From: Eopsaltria australis
Taxonomy: Eukaryota > Chordata > Aves > Passeriformes > Petroicidae
Assembly: GCA_034509425.1 (NCBI GenBank)
Contig: JAVTVJ010000076.1
Coordinates: forward strand, 2,356,001-2,420,000
Reading direction: 5' to 3'
DNA length: 64,000 bases
Under the pieces are notes generated by a model, which saw nothing but the letters and a program-made list of their open reading frames with translations, was not told where the DNA came from and searched no databases. A program made the position numbers and the translations under genes. The stretch's first letter is position 1. Each line of letters begins with the position of its first letter. Positions 46,476 through 60,490 of this stretch are shown here, in pieces.

Positions 46476-49400
46476 AGCTACAGACATCTACTGCACTCAA
46501 TTACAAACTGATTCCTCCTAGTTAAACGTCTTTTGCACAGCTTTTAAAATAGAATTGCCTAGGTGTTCATACAGCATATGACAAATCCTGAAGCACATGC
46601 ACACAGAATGAACAAAAAAAGGTACTTTTTTAAAAGGAGTTTCAGGATGCAAAAAGGATAATCAGGAGACTGCTCCAGGTGTAGGCCTTAACTTCTGCGA
46701 ACTTGTGAGATTATGTCTGCCACGCTCTGCTGGCATCTTTTTCAGTGTGTCTCACATAAAAATACACATTTGTTTGAGCCATTGAATGCCGAGTGTTTCC
46801 TGATCTGCAGTTCCTATTGAGGCCTCTTGTAGTTTCAAGCAGAAAAAACTCCACTCTCTTGCTATTTTCCAGAAGCATTTTAATGTATAAATGCAAGTGC
46901 TGATAAGAGCTTGGAAAGAAAGAAAGTTTCTCTTTCTGTATAAAAGCATTTAAATGGTTTGTTTTTGTAAGATGCCTTACTTTGTAAGTAGAAGGTGACG
47001 GAAATGTTGCATATTTAAAGTAAGCGTATGTGCATCATTTCCATAAGGTAAAGAACTGTCCTTAAAACATAAAATTCACCTGTTTCCCTGCTTTATGAGA
47101 ATAAAATGTGATTTATATCCATAAAATAAGTTTTTTGCTATTTCTGTGACCGTGGTTGCATTTCCTCCATAGTGCGCAAGCATACATCTGTTTTAGAAGG
47201 AGCCAACATTTTGTTGCCTTTGTGCAATGCAAAAAAAGTTATGCTTCTGCAGAGGCAGCATCAATTTCTGTTCTAAGAATATTTTTGAAAAATTCAAGAA
47301 GAGTTATTTTAGGAGCGTGATATTTGCTGGATTAAACAGTAGCATTCCTATGACATTAGTAATGGAGTTTGGTTCTAATACTCTGAGAAGACTTGTGAAA
47401 AGAAAAATACAGTCCGTGTGTTCCCAAAAAGTAACGTGTATATTCCACACCTAATTCCTGTCTCACTGATACGGAGACATACCTTTATATCCTCCAGGCA
47501 GAAATCAGAAAATAATGTATTTACTTCGTAATTCAAAATTCTACAGCATATCGCATTAAAGAAAATTAATTTAAAAACTCAGTTTGTTGTTAATTTTAAC
47601 ACACAGAGTCAGACCTCTGAAAGTTACCAAGCTAAATCTGCCATCTTTTTACGTGACGCTAAATAGAATGAGGTTTTTTTGTTTCACAGAACACCACAGA
47701 AGCAAATAATGGTTTGTAACCAGCTTTTGAAATTGCATATGTTTGGCCTGCACAAAAACACTACAAATTGACAGTACATAATAGTCATCTCAGAGAAGTC
47801 TGCACAGCTTCATAAAGGCATTTTCTGTTCGTGGTAGGAAGGCATGAGAGGCTTTGAACCCATTTTTGGAAACGTAGGAAATAACTTGTTCAAATAAGAT
47901 TTAGATAATCATTTTGTGGGCATGATAGACCTAAATCTAATTTATTCCTGTATATTTTGTGTAGACACCTTTCATTTCAGGTTCAGAGTGATAAGGAATA
48001 ATGGTCTAATGGATGATCACTGGGTTTTGGTTCCCTAGAACTTGAAAAGTACTTAGATAATTTTTATGTGTTTTGTCTTTTATTTTCAGTTTGAAAGCCT
48101 TCCGAGTGCTGGATTCCAGAGTGTTAGACAAGCTTTTATGGTGCCTTTAACAACTGGATCTTGTATTAGGTGTTATAAGACATCTTATCTGAGAAACAGT
48201 GAAAGATTTGTGAGTGTACACTTTTTATTTTAATTACATCCGCTCTATTTTTCTCATGTCAGAAATTTTACAGTTAAAAATTTTGGAAACAGTGTTCTAC
48301 CTTGAACAGACATAACACAGGGGAATGTACGCTCTGGATTTTATGTAGGTAAGATAGCAAAGGAATTTATTCCCCCTCCCCCGTTGTTTGTTTGTTTGTT
48401 TTTCATAGAGCTAGATTCTGTGCAGTGATTTCCTCTGAAAGAAGCCACCCTGAATTTCTACCAGTCAAAAGCCATTCCATCTCGTCCACGGTTAATGGGA
48501 CTTAGGCATATTTCCAAGCATTGGAAATGGCATGGTTTCCCTGTAGAATTGGAATCTGTAAAGAAACAGGATGTTTCAGTTCACTTCTCAAAATGAAGAA
48601 GCTGGTGATTTGCTTGCCAGTTTGTTGGGTGAGGAGCCTTTCGTCCTGGTGTTTCCAAATCAGGACATCATTTGTGCAGAACTGCAGAAAAGTCACAAAC
48701 TAAACCAGTTTTCAATAAATCTGAAGGAGGGTGAGGAAAATGTTTTCAAGACTCAAGCTTCAGGCTAGAGGTGTTGTGTCACACCAGAATTTTTTGGCTT
48801 CTAATCAGAGGCAAAGGGCATTCTGGGCTCCCTCAACTTCCTTGGAACAGTGAGGAAGTCCTTGAAATTTAAATGGAGTCTGAGGACTCGTTTAAAATCA
48901 AGGCAGGTAGCTCTGTTTCAGATCTGGAAATATCAAAATGTGAAATAATTAAACAAATCCTTTCTTTAGGAAGCTTAGCAGAGGTTTAAAATACAAATGT
49001 AAATCCCTGTAAAGCTAAAAGTCAAAAGCCTGCAGAGTTTGCAAGAAACTATCCTGCTCAACTAAATATGTTCAGATTTGATGGGCAGAACATCTTAAAA
49101 TGTCACATCTCATGGAGAAACAGAACGACTGACTTTTTGGGAGAGAACACTTTTCTCCCCCTTCTGTGATATTTTAAATGCCAGGTTTTCCCAGGAGGTA
49201 AGAGAGATTAAACAGCATCCGCTTCTAATAATCCACCAGAGTGCTTGCTGCTAAAGCACGACCTGAATTTAAGTAGATGCTTCATTAAGGCTCACCACCT
49301 CCTTTGATATCAGACTTTTAGCACAGGCTTGCTGTGCAATTGTTGGAATTCATTTGAGGCAGATTTTTCTAAGGTAACTTTTGAAGTAACCAAGGTGCCT

Positions 49401-49880
49401 GCAATATCTAGAAAACATAATATTTTAAGCAGTTTTCAGAAGTCTGCTTTCAGGTGCTACTAAGGAGACTGGAAATTTTGTTACTGAGTTCAATAGGATA
49501 TGGGATAATGTGTTGATGCTTCTCCATTTAAATTTTTCTGTGCCTTTGACCTCACTGCAGAAAGAAAAACCTGTTTGATGGAGTTTGTACAGCCATTCTC
49601 CAGAGTACTACTTTGTCATAACTTGCAATGATGTGTGTATTATAATGACCTTTTTCATCCTTCATGCAGCTGAAACAAGATTGAAATACTACACAATCTG
49701 AATAATTAAACATAAGTGCTATGTTGCAATTTAAAGAATTCAACTCCCTAAATGACAGAAAATAGTAAGATAATTTGTGTAGCTACATACAGTGCACTAA
49801 TGCTGTGACCCAAAGCAATTTGAATACAAAGTTGATGGATTACAGGAATACTGGTGGGAGAAGAACTGAAACTAAATATG
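46476..49880. other. Gene-poor DNA upstream of CHORDC1
   Basis: No exon set, RNA gene or repeat family recognised. A short open frame at 48571-48768 is discussed as a finding only. Confidence 0.5.
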
Positions 49881-50670
49881 CCATCCAGAGGGACCTTAGA
49901 CGTGAGAGGTGGACCTGTGTAAACCCCATGAAGTTCAACAAGGTGCAAGGTGCAAGGTCCTGCACGTGGATCGGGGTAATCCCAAGCATGAGTCCAGGCT
50001 GGTCAGGGAATGGAATAAGAGCAGCCCTGAGGACTTGGAGGTGTTGGTGGATGAGAAGCTGAACACAACCTGGCAATGTGCACTCACAGCCCAGAAAAAA
50101 AATCATGACCTGGGCTGCATCAAAAGCAGGGTGGCCAGCAGGGTGAGGGAAGGGATTCTGCCCCTCTGCTCCACTCTGATGAGATCCCACCTGCTATGTT
50201 CATCCCTGGGGCCCCCAGCACAAGAAAGATGTTGGCCTGTTGGAGCAAGTCCAGAGGAGAGCCGTGAAGATGACCAGAGGGCTGGAGCACCTCTTTTTTG
50301 AAGACAGGCGGAAAGAGCTGGGATTGTTCAGCGTGGAGAAGAGAAGGCTCGAGGGAGAACTTCTAACAACCTTTTGGTACCTAAAGAGGCTACAAGAGAA
50401 CTGGAGGGGGACTTTTCACCCAGGCATGTATGGCTAATGGCTTTAAACTGAAAGTGGTCAGGTTTAGATTAGGTATTAGGAAGAAGTTCTTTACTGTGAG
50501 GGCGGTGAGGCACTGGAACAAGTTGCTCAGAAAATAGAAGTATTCAAGTCCAGATTGGATGGGGCTTTGAGCAGCTTGGTCTAGTGGGTGACATCCTCTC
50601 CCATGGCAGGAGGTTTGGAACTAGGTGATCTTTAGGGTCCCTCTTCCAACTTAATGGTTCTATGAGTCTC
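49881..50670 (+). mobile_element. CR1 LINE, longest copy: end of ORF2 plus 3' region
   Basis: About 790 bp. Broken frames still read [13 protein letters not shown] and [20 protein letters not shown], typical of the C-terminal part of the CR1 reverse transcriptase protein. The ordinary CR1 3' end (GCACTGGAACAAGTTGCTCA, GGAACTAGGTGATCTTTAGG) follows. Stops and frameshifts make it a dead copy. The 5' part is absent, the usual LINE truncation. Confidence 0.93.
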
Positions 50671-53600
50671 TAAATATAGATCAGATATTTAAAAGTTACA
50701 GTATAGTAACATGTTCACTTTAACTTGGTGGATATTTTCGTGGAGTGTTTGAGCTTCCATCTCTAGCGTTTTACCATTTTTTTTTCTTTTCTCTTGGAGG
50801 TGACTAACACAACTAAATCCGGTTGAAGTTCTGAGCTCCAGTTTCAGCAACAGAAAGGGCTTACATTAGAAGTGACCTCACCTTAGTTCTGGGAAGTAAT
50901 GATGACCTTTACTTTGCTCCTGCATGCTTTCCTCATGATTACTCTCACTTGGTATTACTGAGCTCTTTCAAGGTGCACTCTTGGATGGTTCCCCACATCT
51001 GAAGTTGTTTTCAAAATAAGGGTATTTTAAATGCCTAAATACGCAATGTAAATTTGTTTGTCATAAGGGTTCTGAAACTTGAATCTAACAGCTTCAGGCT
51101 TTTCTGGAGCTGACCTCTGGCCACTTAACTTAAGAGCAAAAGAAAAAAGTGCTGATTTTGTTTGGCAGCTACAGAAGTTTTAAGAATAAACTGTGGCAAC
51201 GGTAGAAAAGGTCATAACACAGCTAAGGAGGCTATGATCTAGTTATGCTCTTTTTTTTCATTCAGTTTATTGCAAGCAAATATATTAAAATAAAAGCATC
51301 TATCCAACATACTGGTTACATTTGTTTCTGATGCTGTGAAGTTAGTGGGACTAATTGCGCATGCAAAGGGAGAAGTGTGCAAAAGAGTTTACAAGACTGC
51401 ACTATTTGTGAAGTATTTTTTTTAGTGATGTTAACAATGGATTTCTCTGTTCATTGATAATGAAATAAATTGGATTGAATCACAACACTTTTTTGGGAGG
51501 GATAAGATGTGGGAAAAGCCCACTTAGTTTTATGTCAAGAAGTTTAATTTTGGTTATGAAAAATTTAAATTTTCCTAATTACAAAACACAGAAGGGTTTG
51601 CAAAATGACAGTTTGAGTTTTTGCGTGTAACTCCTATTTATGTATTAAAGAAGATGGGGCATTAACATGTGAAGAGTGCAGACTGAAAAACAGCAAACAC
51701 ATGATGAACTCAGTGTATGCTGGTTAAATATGTGCTAAGAATTTCTGTCAGCCAGAAGGTGGTAGCAGAATTCTCCTGTAACAGCTCTGGATTGTGTTCC
51801 AGAAGGCATTCTCAATACAAAGTGATTTTGAAATGCAGTTCAGAAAACATATTTTTTTTAGTAGCAGGAACAAATAGCAAGGACTTTTTTTTCATTTGGC
51901 AGCATCTTTGAGTAGAAAAGTGTCTGCACTTATGCCTGAGATGTCATGCATTGGGAATGCATGTAGGATCTGTTACTTGGGTTTTGTCTCTGTTTTTTTT
52001 TGCAATTGTAATTATGGTTTTTACAGACTTCTTAATGCCAAAGGGAGCCATTTATGAGCTGAAATGACAAGAGATTTATTTTCCTCATAGTATCACAAGA
52101 CTGGGAGATGTCAGTACCATGAGAAGGCCAGATAACACATTATTTCCATCCAGAGGAACTTTGTCATTCTTTCACAGATATAAACACAAATGCAAAGAGT
52201 GATATCCATCAGCTGGGACTGATGCAACCCTCCAGTCATATTCTTATCAAGTGCAACAACTTGAAGATGTGAAGGGATAAGTTTTATTACTCTGTTTTAT
52301 TGTTTTGTGAGGGACTTGTGATGCTTGTGTGACCCTCTGTTCACATAGCCATTCCTATTTCAACAGAGACACTCCTCATCACTGCAAGAAACTTGTGAGA
52401 AATTTAGGCTCCGGAGCACAGCCTGTCCCTCATTTTTTCTTAACCATTGTGTCTCAGCTCTGATGATACACAGTACTCCTCTTCAGACTTCTTTAAGAAA
52501 TTGTTCTGTACCTAAGAGATAGTTTCTATGGTAACTGTGATTATGATTTTTGTAGTTTTTAGGGGTTTTTTGTTTTGTGGGGTTTTTTTTTTAAACTTAC
52601 TGGATAGTAATAAAACATCCAGTGCTTGATCAAGCTATCAGTAAACTGGAACAGCAGTATCAGTCTCTTACTTATAAGCTGCCTTGTTTATAAGTAAGCA
52701 GGCTGGGGATGCTGGAGCTATGCGGGAAAGGAAGAAAAAATGGAGAAGGCCCAGAGCAAGCTCTGCCACTCTTGCAATTTTGCACCTGATAGTCTTTTTA
52801 AAATTAGCTTTTTACAGTGACTGCAGCTTTCAAAGTCTCCTCATGCTGAAGCTCTGACTGAGAAAAACATTCACCCAGAAGATTCCAACAACAGACCTAT
52901 ATGCATCTCCCTCCATTTACTGTTCTTTACAGTATCAATATGAAGTTGTTTGGGGCACTGTGTATGTGGCAGTGTGTACAGAATTTCTAGTGGAGCCACA
53001 ACAATGACAGTGATGAAGATATGAAATGAGCTGGTTTAGAACACAGCAAAAGATGGCAGGAAATACAAATTATAAGTAGATACAGGTATCAATAGACATA
53101 TAAAGATTAGAATACAGATATAGAAAACATGGTAAAGACCAGTGGGTATTTATTGTGTGAAAAATATCCCAAGATATTGAGATAATCACAATTTTCAGAC
53201 ATCCATTCTGTACATATGGTGGGAAGGCATATTCATAGGAAAGGTCTCTTAGGCAAACATGTAGGTGTTGTAAAGATGCCAGAGATAATGTTGTAGATTA
53301 CATTGCAACACCTGAGCATTTGAAAAGCCCCACAGTAGTTTTGTCAACAGCCCTGTTTTCCCTTGAGGCAGAAGGTTGGAGAGGGTTAACCCAAAATGAA
53401 CTTATTCAATGAAAATTCAAATGTTTATGTAATAAATAATAAATGTCCTACAGTTGTGTTTAGAGATCACTGCTGTAATGCTTACCAGTCCTCTGTCTGT
53501 ATTTAACTGTTTCATCTCAAAAGAAGGAGACAAAATATTTATTTTGGGGAACCAAAACAATGACATGAAATCAAAGAGAGCTGATGAAGAAGATGCTCTT

Positions 53601-56600
53601 AGTGGAATGCTTTGATATTTTGTCAGTATTGTTCAAAACATACATTATCCTTCTGTTTTGTTGAAAAATGGAGGAAAAAGGACCACATTATTCAAAAATG
53701 CTTTGCAGATACGGAGTTCAGTTCAGCACAGTTCTGAAGTGCACAGTTACTGCAATTTCAAATGTGCAGGGTACAAAAGTGTAATTTCTAGATAGGCACA
53801 AGTGAATCCTTTAGAAATAAGATATGATTTTTTTATCTCAAAATCTGAGAAGTCCTAATGAAACCCAAAGATGTTCCCATTTACTTGAAATTGGTACTTG
53901 GCATCTCCTTTGAGATTATTGAATATTATTTTGTCTTCATATAAGACTGAATGACTATTTGCTGAAAAATTGAGGCTCTTTTAAGGTGCCTTATGTTGGA
54001 CACTGAATTAATTGGGTTATCTGAACTCTATTAGTCATCTGAAACAACTTGGTCTCTGTTTCCTGCTCTTAGTGACTTATTAATATGGCTGTGGCAGGAG
54101 AGGAAAAGAGCAAAGGAGAAAATGTCAATGCAGTTATTTGTGGGTAATGCTTCTGTGTGGAGAGCAGTGATCACCACAGTTCTTGCTAAGAGCCTGGATT
54201 ATACAAACCTTCCTGGAGAGTTGCTTTCCTAGAACTGAAGTGAAAACCCCATTGCAATTAAAAGTGGAAAAGACCACATTCTGTAGAGTGTCCTATGTCG
54301 ACCACTTTGAAATTTTCCATTGACACCAAGTGAGGAATGAGGACACCCAAATGCCACTTATCTTGCACACTGCTCATATTCCCCTTTATTCTATCGCAGT
54401 GATATAAGTGAAGTCTGCAGCCTGTGTCTATTAAGCTGTAAATAAATGGATCTGTCAGTCCGTGAGAAATTTTAAAAAGAGGAAAACTGTGCAATTGATC
54501 ATATGTAACCACTAGGAGAAACTTAATGCTGAAACTGATCATTTTCTCTGGCACGAGTAATTAGAAGTAGGACCAGCAAAACCAGGGTATGTATTTGTAA
54601 TTTCAGCTGCTGGACTGGTCTCAGAATTCTCCAAAGAAGCATGTAAATAGTCATATGACCAGCAGCTTTAGCCTAAATCCATGCTAAAACTAATGAGTTA
54701 TTTCAAAATATATGTGAACCAGCAATTAGTTACTAGACATCTTAAAAAACATTGTATTTGTTGTGCAAGGGAAGCTGGAAGTCCTTGTATCCAGGCTTCT
54801 GTGGTTGTAGAATACATGCCAGTGGATGCAAGTGCATTGCACACTGAACTTGTGATGGCAGTAGAAGAGCACAGAGGCTTTGGATCAGCTCTTCTGAGTG
54901 GATGCTCAGCTGCAGAACAAGTGATATGATGGCCAGGTCTGCCTTAGATGGTCTCAGCACCACAGATCAAAGCCTCCATGGAACAGTGCCTTGCAGTAAT
55001 ACCTAGTGGCAGATAAGCGTGTGGGCAATGGGGATGTGTAAACTACATGGTGTAGTTTGAGCACAGTAGTACCTGCCAGAGGATGGGTTCTTGCTCTTGA
55101 AAGGTTGACACACTCAATGTTATGGTCACTAGACTGACCATAAATTTTACTACTTCCAAGCTTATTTGGTGACATTGCCTGTTTTGTTTTTTGGTTTTGT
55201 GGTTTATTTGTTTGGTTTTTTTTTCCCCCAGGTTGTTGCTCAGATCCCTACAGCTGATGGCAGTTTCCTTTCTCTGTCATTTTGCCTTTATTACAGTGTG
55301 CCATAATCTTTGCTTGACATCTCCATAGAAAACTATATTAGCAATGAAAATATTTATCTGCACGCTACAGCCTGTTTCAGAGCTCAAGGTGACGAGATGG
55401 GTATTTTCATTATGATCTTCTAGGTATTTGCATTGCTATTCCACACTGGAAAAAACAATCTCATCAGTAAGAACTGTGAGATTTCCCTGTTTTCACAGCT
55501 ATGTGAATGCCATCCTTCCTCAAGTAATAATCACTCGCAACCTTGCATTTGTTGCTCTTTCAGATTTCGCAGCCAGAACTGACACTGCTGACAGCCTGAT
55601 AAACTGTTTGCCACTTACAATGGCTTTGCCTCTTCCAGGAACATTCTTTCCTGTGTATACTCTGAAGAACCACCCTGATTTTAATCTGAAGCCTCTGCAC
55701 AAATTAGGCAGCCTTTGCTCCTGCAAAATTACTGAGGGGGAAAAAAGTGGAATTGTGGCTCAAGAAAATATTGCCTATAATAAAATAACAAGTTCATTTG
55801 AAAGAAGGGTTTTGTGGCACTAAAAATGTGGGTGCCCCTTGATGTGAGTCCTAGTTTCACATGGGTCTTGGCAGTAGGATGATACAGTAGAGGGTAAATG
55901 TGCAGGTTATAGCTTGCATTTCATTTCATGGTCTGCTCTGACAGTTTTCTGTTTGCTTTTTAAGTAATTCGGTGACAAATTTGCCGACAGGTGGTGCTGC
56001 TGCTCTAAATCCTCTCTCTTCAGTCTTGATTTGAGAAAGGAATGCTGGCACTTGTATTTCAACACTCCAGTGATTTCTCAGGCTCTAAAGAAAAATACTA
56101 TGAAATATTGCTCAGGTATAATCTTTTCTGTGTACTCCTGGGAAGATAATTACAATAATGAATCAGGCTCTTCTATTATAACAATGTTATTGTGCTTGTA
56201 TATAACATCTCTCAAAACAATTAGACTCATCCCACATGTGAAAGCTCTTGGACCATCTGACTCTCCTTGCTATAATGTCAAGTAATATGCAATGAAAGTT
56301 TTCTTAATACACACTGAAGTAATTATTTTTGTACATAATGCTTGGAAACAGAGTTATTAAAATGTCTGAGTCATGTAGGAAGTCTTTATCAAGACAAGGA
56401 ATAAAATCCAGGTAACTTGTGTCATACCTAATTTACTTGCTGTTGTTCAGCCACTCCTTCTTTAAGAAATAATTTGAGAAAGGATGTCTGTCCTTTCTGG
56501 CACTGACGGAAAAATCACTGTATCAGAACAGAAAAATCAGAACAAGCAGGAATGTGGTTATGCTGTCTCTCTCTCCTCTTTTCTAGAAGCAATGAAGTGT

Positions 56601-59274
56601 AGCTATTTTATTACATTTGTTGTCATTAGTCAGGGCTACTGCTTGTTTGTCTGAGGCTACCAATAAACACACTGTGATTCATGCAGAACTGCTTGAGGGA
56701 TGACTTGACTCCAAAAGCACAGTTTAGCCTTTATTTGGCAGTTGTTTGCTTAATGCAGAAAAATGTATATGAAAGCTATGAAAAATGAATCTGTTCTGTA
56801 ACACCCAGCTTGTAAAATCCACTTGATTTATCCTGCACAAGATATTGCAGTATAAACGAATAATAAGGACAATGCCTGCCTTCATTTTCTCTTATTTTTT
56901 GGTTATGCTGTCATCTTCGATTTTATTACAATGGATTCAGGCCTAAATGGAGTCATCATGACTAATAAAATGTCTTTAAAATCAAAGATGATCTGTGACG
57001 CTGAGCTTTGAAAGGGCATTTTTTAAAAATCTTAATTGTAACATATGTGGGATTTTCTTTCCCTTGTATGATTACTCTGACTTAATCATGAACCATAAGG
57101 GAGAGATGTAGTGGAACAGAGTAGTAGAGCATTTGAAGAGGCATTGTTGCCTCTGCAGAAGTAGGTCATCCACCATAAGTGCTGTGTTAGTGTTGTAGGC
57201 TGATTATTGCCTCTGTCCTTTCCTCTGTAAAACAGTGGTTTCCCTCTCAGGACCTCTGAATCTCTGGAGATCTTTGGGCCACTTCCTTTGAGCTCTTGGT
57301 CCTGGAGAAGGTAACAGAAAAAAGCAAGCATATTTCTTAAGTGTGATATACAACGACTGCCATTTCAATGAAAAAATAAATATATCAGGGACAAAATAGG
57401 AAAAAGACAAAATAGGAAGCTTGAAAACTATTGATATAAATTATAGTCCCTGCAGAAACTGGGAGCATGGGGATGAGGAATGCAAAAGTAAAAATGCAGA
57501 AACAAAAGAGCTTCATGCTGGGAACAAAGCCCAGATTTTTCTGACCCAGGTGAAGAGGACTAAGAAGGCAATTGCCTGGAAATGCTGAGAAATTGGATTA
57601 ATCTCCGTTAGCATTTAAATTTGGATCAAGAGTGCACTTTTGAATTGACCTCCCACCATCCACATTTTCTCTGCTTTCATTCAGAGTGATCTCAGACCAT
57701 CTAAACTAGAAACATCTCAGGTGAAACCAGGATGGAAGAGGTACTCCAGGAGCACACCTGGTCCATTTTAGTTGGTAATGAGCATGCAGGAAACAGGTAT
57801 AGACTAGATGTAATCTAGTCCAGTAATCTGAAAGAAAGCCTCTGAAATTGTGTGGTGTAGGCATCATATGGTAATGGTCATACGAAAGCCCTTGATGACA
57901 GGGCTTTTGATCTGCTGATGGTCACTGCCAAGTGCTAAGGACAGTGCAGCTTGGTGGGTGGTGTGCAATATGGTTCCACCAGTGATCACAGTGAGGCTGT
58001 GGGCCAGTCTTCACATGGAGATGTTTCACAATCTTCATGCTTTCAAAGCAGCCTTCTCAGAAACAGGCTGGCTCTCATGGGTGTGCCTGTTCCAGGTGAG
58101 ATCTGTTTGAGCATTAATTGACCCTGTCCTTGTGGATTAAGGTGAGCTCCAGCTGACCAAGGTGATTAACGTGGGTGGAGGGTGGGCACCCCAATGAGAG
58201 ACAGGACAGCTGCAGGGCCAGGGCCTACCTGGCTGACCAGCAAGGGAGCAAAACTTTTGAGAAACTTGCAGAGTGTGGCAGTCTCCCTGCTGGAATCTTA
58301 GTTATGCAGTACTGTTCTCCTAAAATGTTCATACTGTCTTGCCAAAGTAGCTTTTTTTTTTTTTTTTAATTTGCAGGTCCTGTTAAACACAAATTGGTTT
58401 AGCTCTACTACATAGTGTGAATAACTCTCTTCATTCCTTGATATTGCTTCCTTCAGTGTATTTAAACTGTGTTATCATCTCCCTTCAGGCTCCTTTTATC
58501 TGACAGTATATATTAGACTCCCGTTTTCACTATTTTTTATGTCACAGTCTCAAATCTTGTCTTCATTTATTTGCCTGTTTCTGTTCTTAAATATGTGGTA
58601 TAAGCTAGCATACTTAATAGAAATTTTTTTATAATTCTAGGTAGATCATTATATAAATATAGATATAAAGCTTCTCAGGATTTGACTTAGACTGTTTTAA
58701 ATATATCTACTCTTCCAGCTTCTTTTACACACCCAGCTTTGTTAAATTAGGGCTGTTAAATTACATATCTCTAATGAAAGGGATTTTAGGGGTTTGTTTT
58801 GACTTCTTTTTTGTTGTGGTTGGGGTTCTTTTGGTAGTGTTTTTTGGCAGTTTTTTTTTTGGTTGATTTTGATGTTTGAGTTTGGTTTTGCTTAGCAAAT
58901 GAGATCTACAGAAAATGTGTTTGTTTAAAAGATAAGTTGAAATTCTATAAAATATTTTTTGACCTGATCTTTGTTGTCCTTTGCTTGCATCGAAGGTCTG
59001 CAGAGTCTGCAGTTCTGCCCCAGGAATGGATGCCTTTGCACTTGGGCGTAATCTCATTAGTATCACCAGGACTTTCTACAGGTAGTAAGGTACACCAGTA
59101 TAAATCCAGTTTAGGGATTAAAACATAGCTACATAGCTGTGACAACACACAAACCAAAAGAAAAGCCTTAGCTAAGGAAGTGATGCATGGTTGCCAGATG
59201 AGGGACAGTGGGAATATATGAAAACAGGAGATTCACAAACTGCACAGAAGCATTGTCCAGCTTCTGTGTCTGGT
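50671..59274. other. Gene-poor DNA, 8.6 kb
   Basis: AT-rich with scattered homopolymers. No supported gene and no recognised mobile element. The human counterpart region upstream of CHORDC1 is also gene-poor. Confidence 0.5.
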
Positions 59275-59408
59275 GGTTTCCAAGACCAGACTGGATAAAG
59301 CCTGCCACAATGTGGTGTGACCTCAGATCTGGCCCTTCTTTGTGCAGAAGATTGGACTAGAGACCTCCTGAAGTTCCTTCCAACTTGAATTTCCCTATGA
59401 TCCTATGA
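59275..59408 (+). mobile_element. CR1 LINE 3' end fragment
   Basis: Contains GTTTCCAAGACCAGACTGGA, ATTGGACTAGAGACCTCCTG, CCTTCCAACTTGAATT and the terminal CCTATGATCCTATGA repeat. More diverged than the copy at 49881. Confidence 0.85.
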
Positions 59409-60394
59409 AAAAAAATGGTGATGTATGAGAAAATATTAATAACCCACAGGAGTAAATCAGTGTTTAGTGATCTTCCTTCCATAGTTGTTACTATATTAAC
59501 TTTGAACAACCTAAAGAAAGGACATATTTTTATTTCTTTAGCAGTTGGGATCAACCAATTGCTCCCATAATACATGCTATAGAATATTTTCTGGTCATAT
59601 CTTCAAGATGGCAGAATCAAGTTTACAAACATCTATAGATGTTTGTGTTTGACAGTAGAGCCTGATTCTGGAACCACAGCATATTTTATTAGCAGTTTGC
59701 TGAAGCAAATACCTTTTTATGTGACCATTTTAATCAATCATCATTTGTCACTGTGAAAGGGTCAGGACCAGGAAATATAACAGTATATAGACTCCCTATT
59801 AAAGAATCTTCCAATCTGCTTTGAAATCTTGTAACCTTTTATAATCCTATAGCAAATTCTATAGCACCTTTCTGTAAAGATTTAGAATGCTTACTCACAG
59901 AACCTTGTGTTCTGAACTACCAAAATATATTTTTTTATTATTATTTTTATAGATATATTCTTCAGAGGATTTTTCATCTAAGTGTAAATTTAGTCCAAGG
60001 TTGCTTGGCATATGAAGTCAGAGGAGATCATGACACTGGACAGCACAGAGCAGATTTGTGACATAATTCTAAATGTGCTTTAAATTAAAGAGAGGTCAAG
60101 TACTTACCCACATCGGGTATTTACACCATGGTTGAATGAGATGAAGGATATTGGTGTATTCAGTATGAAGCCACTGAAAAAAAAATCAGCTGTTAAATAA
60201 ACAAAAATAAGGCAGATTTATCAGAGGAAAAATTTTAGATGAAAACATGCTTGTTACACACAAGTGCTTCCACAGAGATCTGACTAAAGAAAACACTCCA
60301 TGACTCATGGTTTGACCTCAAGAATTCACTCAGCGTTTCCCAGTGCAATGAGATGTGTTGATTCCTGTAGCCATGGGGTAGCTGCCCATTTTCC

Positions 60395-60490
60395 TTCCTC
60401 CCTCCGTCCCTTGCCTGCTTCTGCCTCTCAATTTTCTTTTACTTCCTTCCTGCTTTTTTCTCTTCCTTTCCCTTTCTTTCACTCTGTCTC
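60395..60490 (+). repeat. Pyrimidine-rich tract
   Basis: About 95 bp almost all C and T (CCTTCCTCCCTCCGTCCC and onward). Low-complexity, in gene-poor DNA. Confidence 0.6.

Noticed and set aside
49909..50437. Open frames of 130 and 65 codons that look like separate genes
   Set aside because: They are remnants of the CR1 ORF2 C terminus in shifted frames, explained by the CR1 element.
55428..55823. 131-codon open frame in the gene-poor right part
   Set aside because: Composition is plausible but no family or exon structure is recognised. Several such frames are expected by chance at this base composition.
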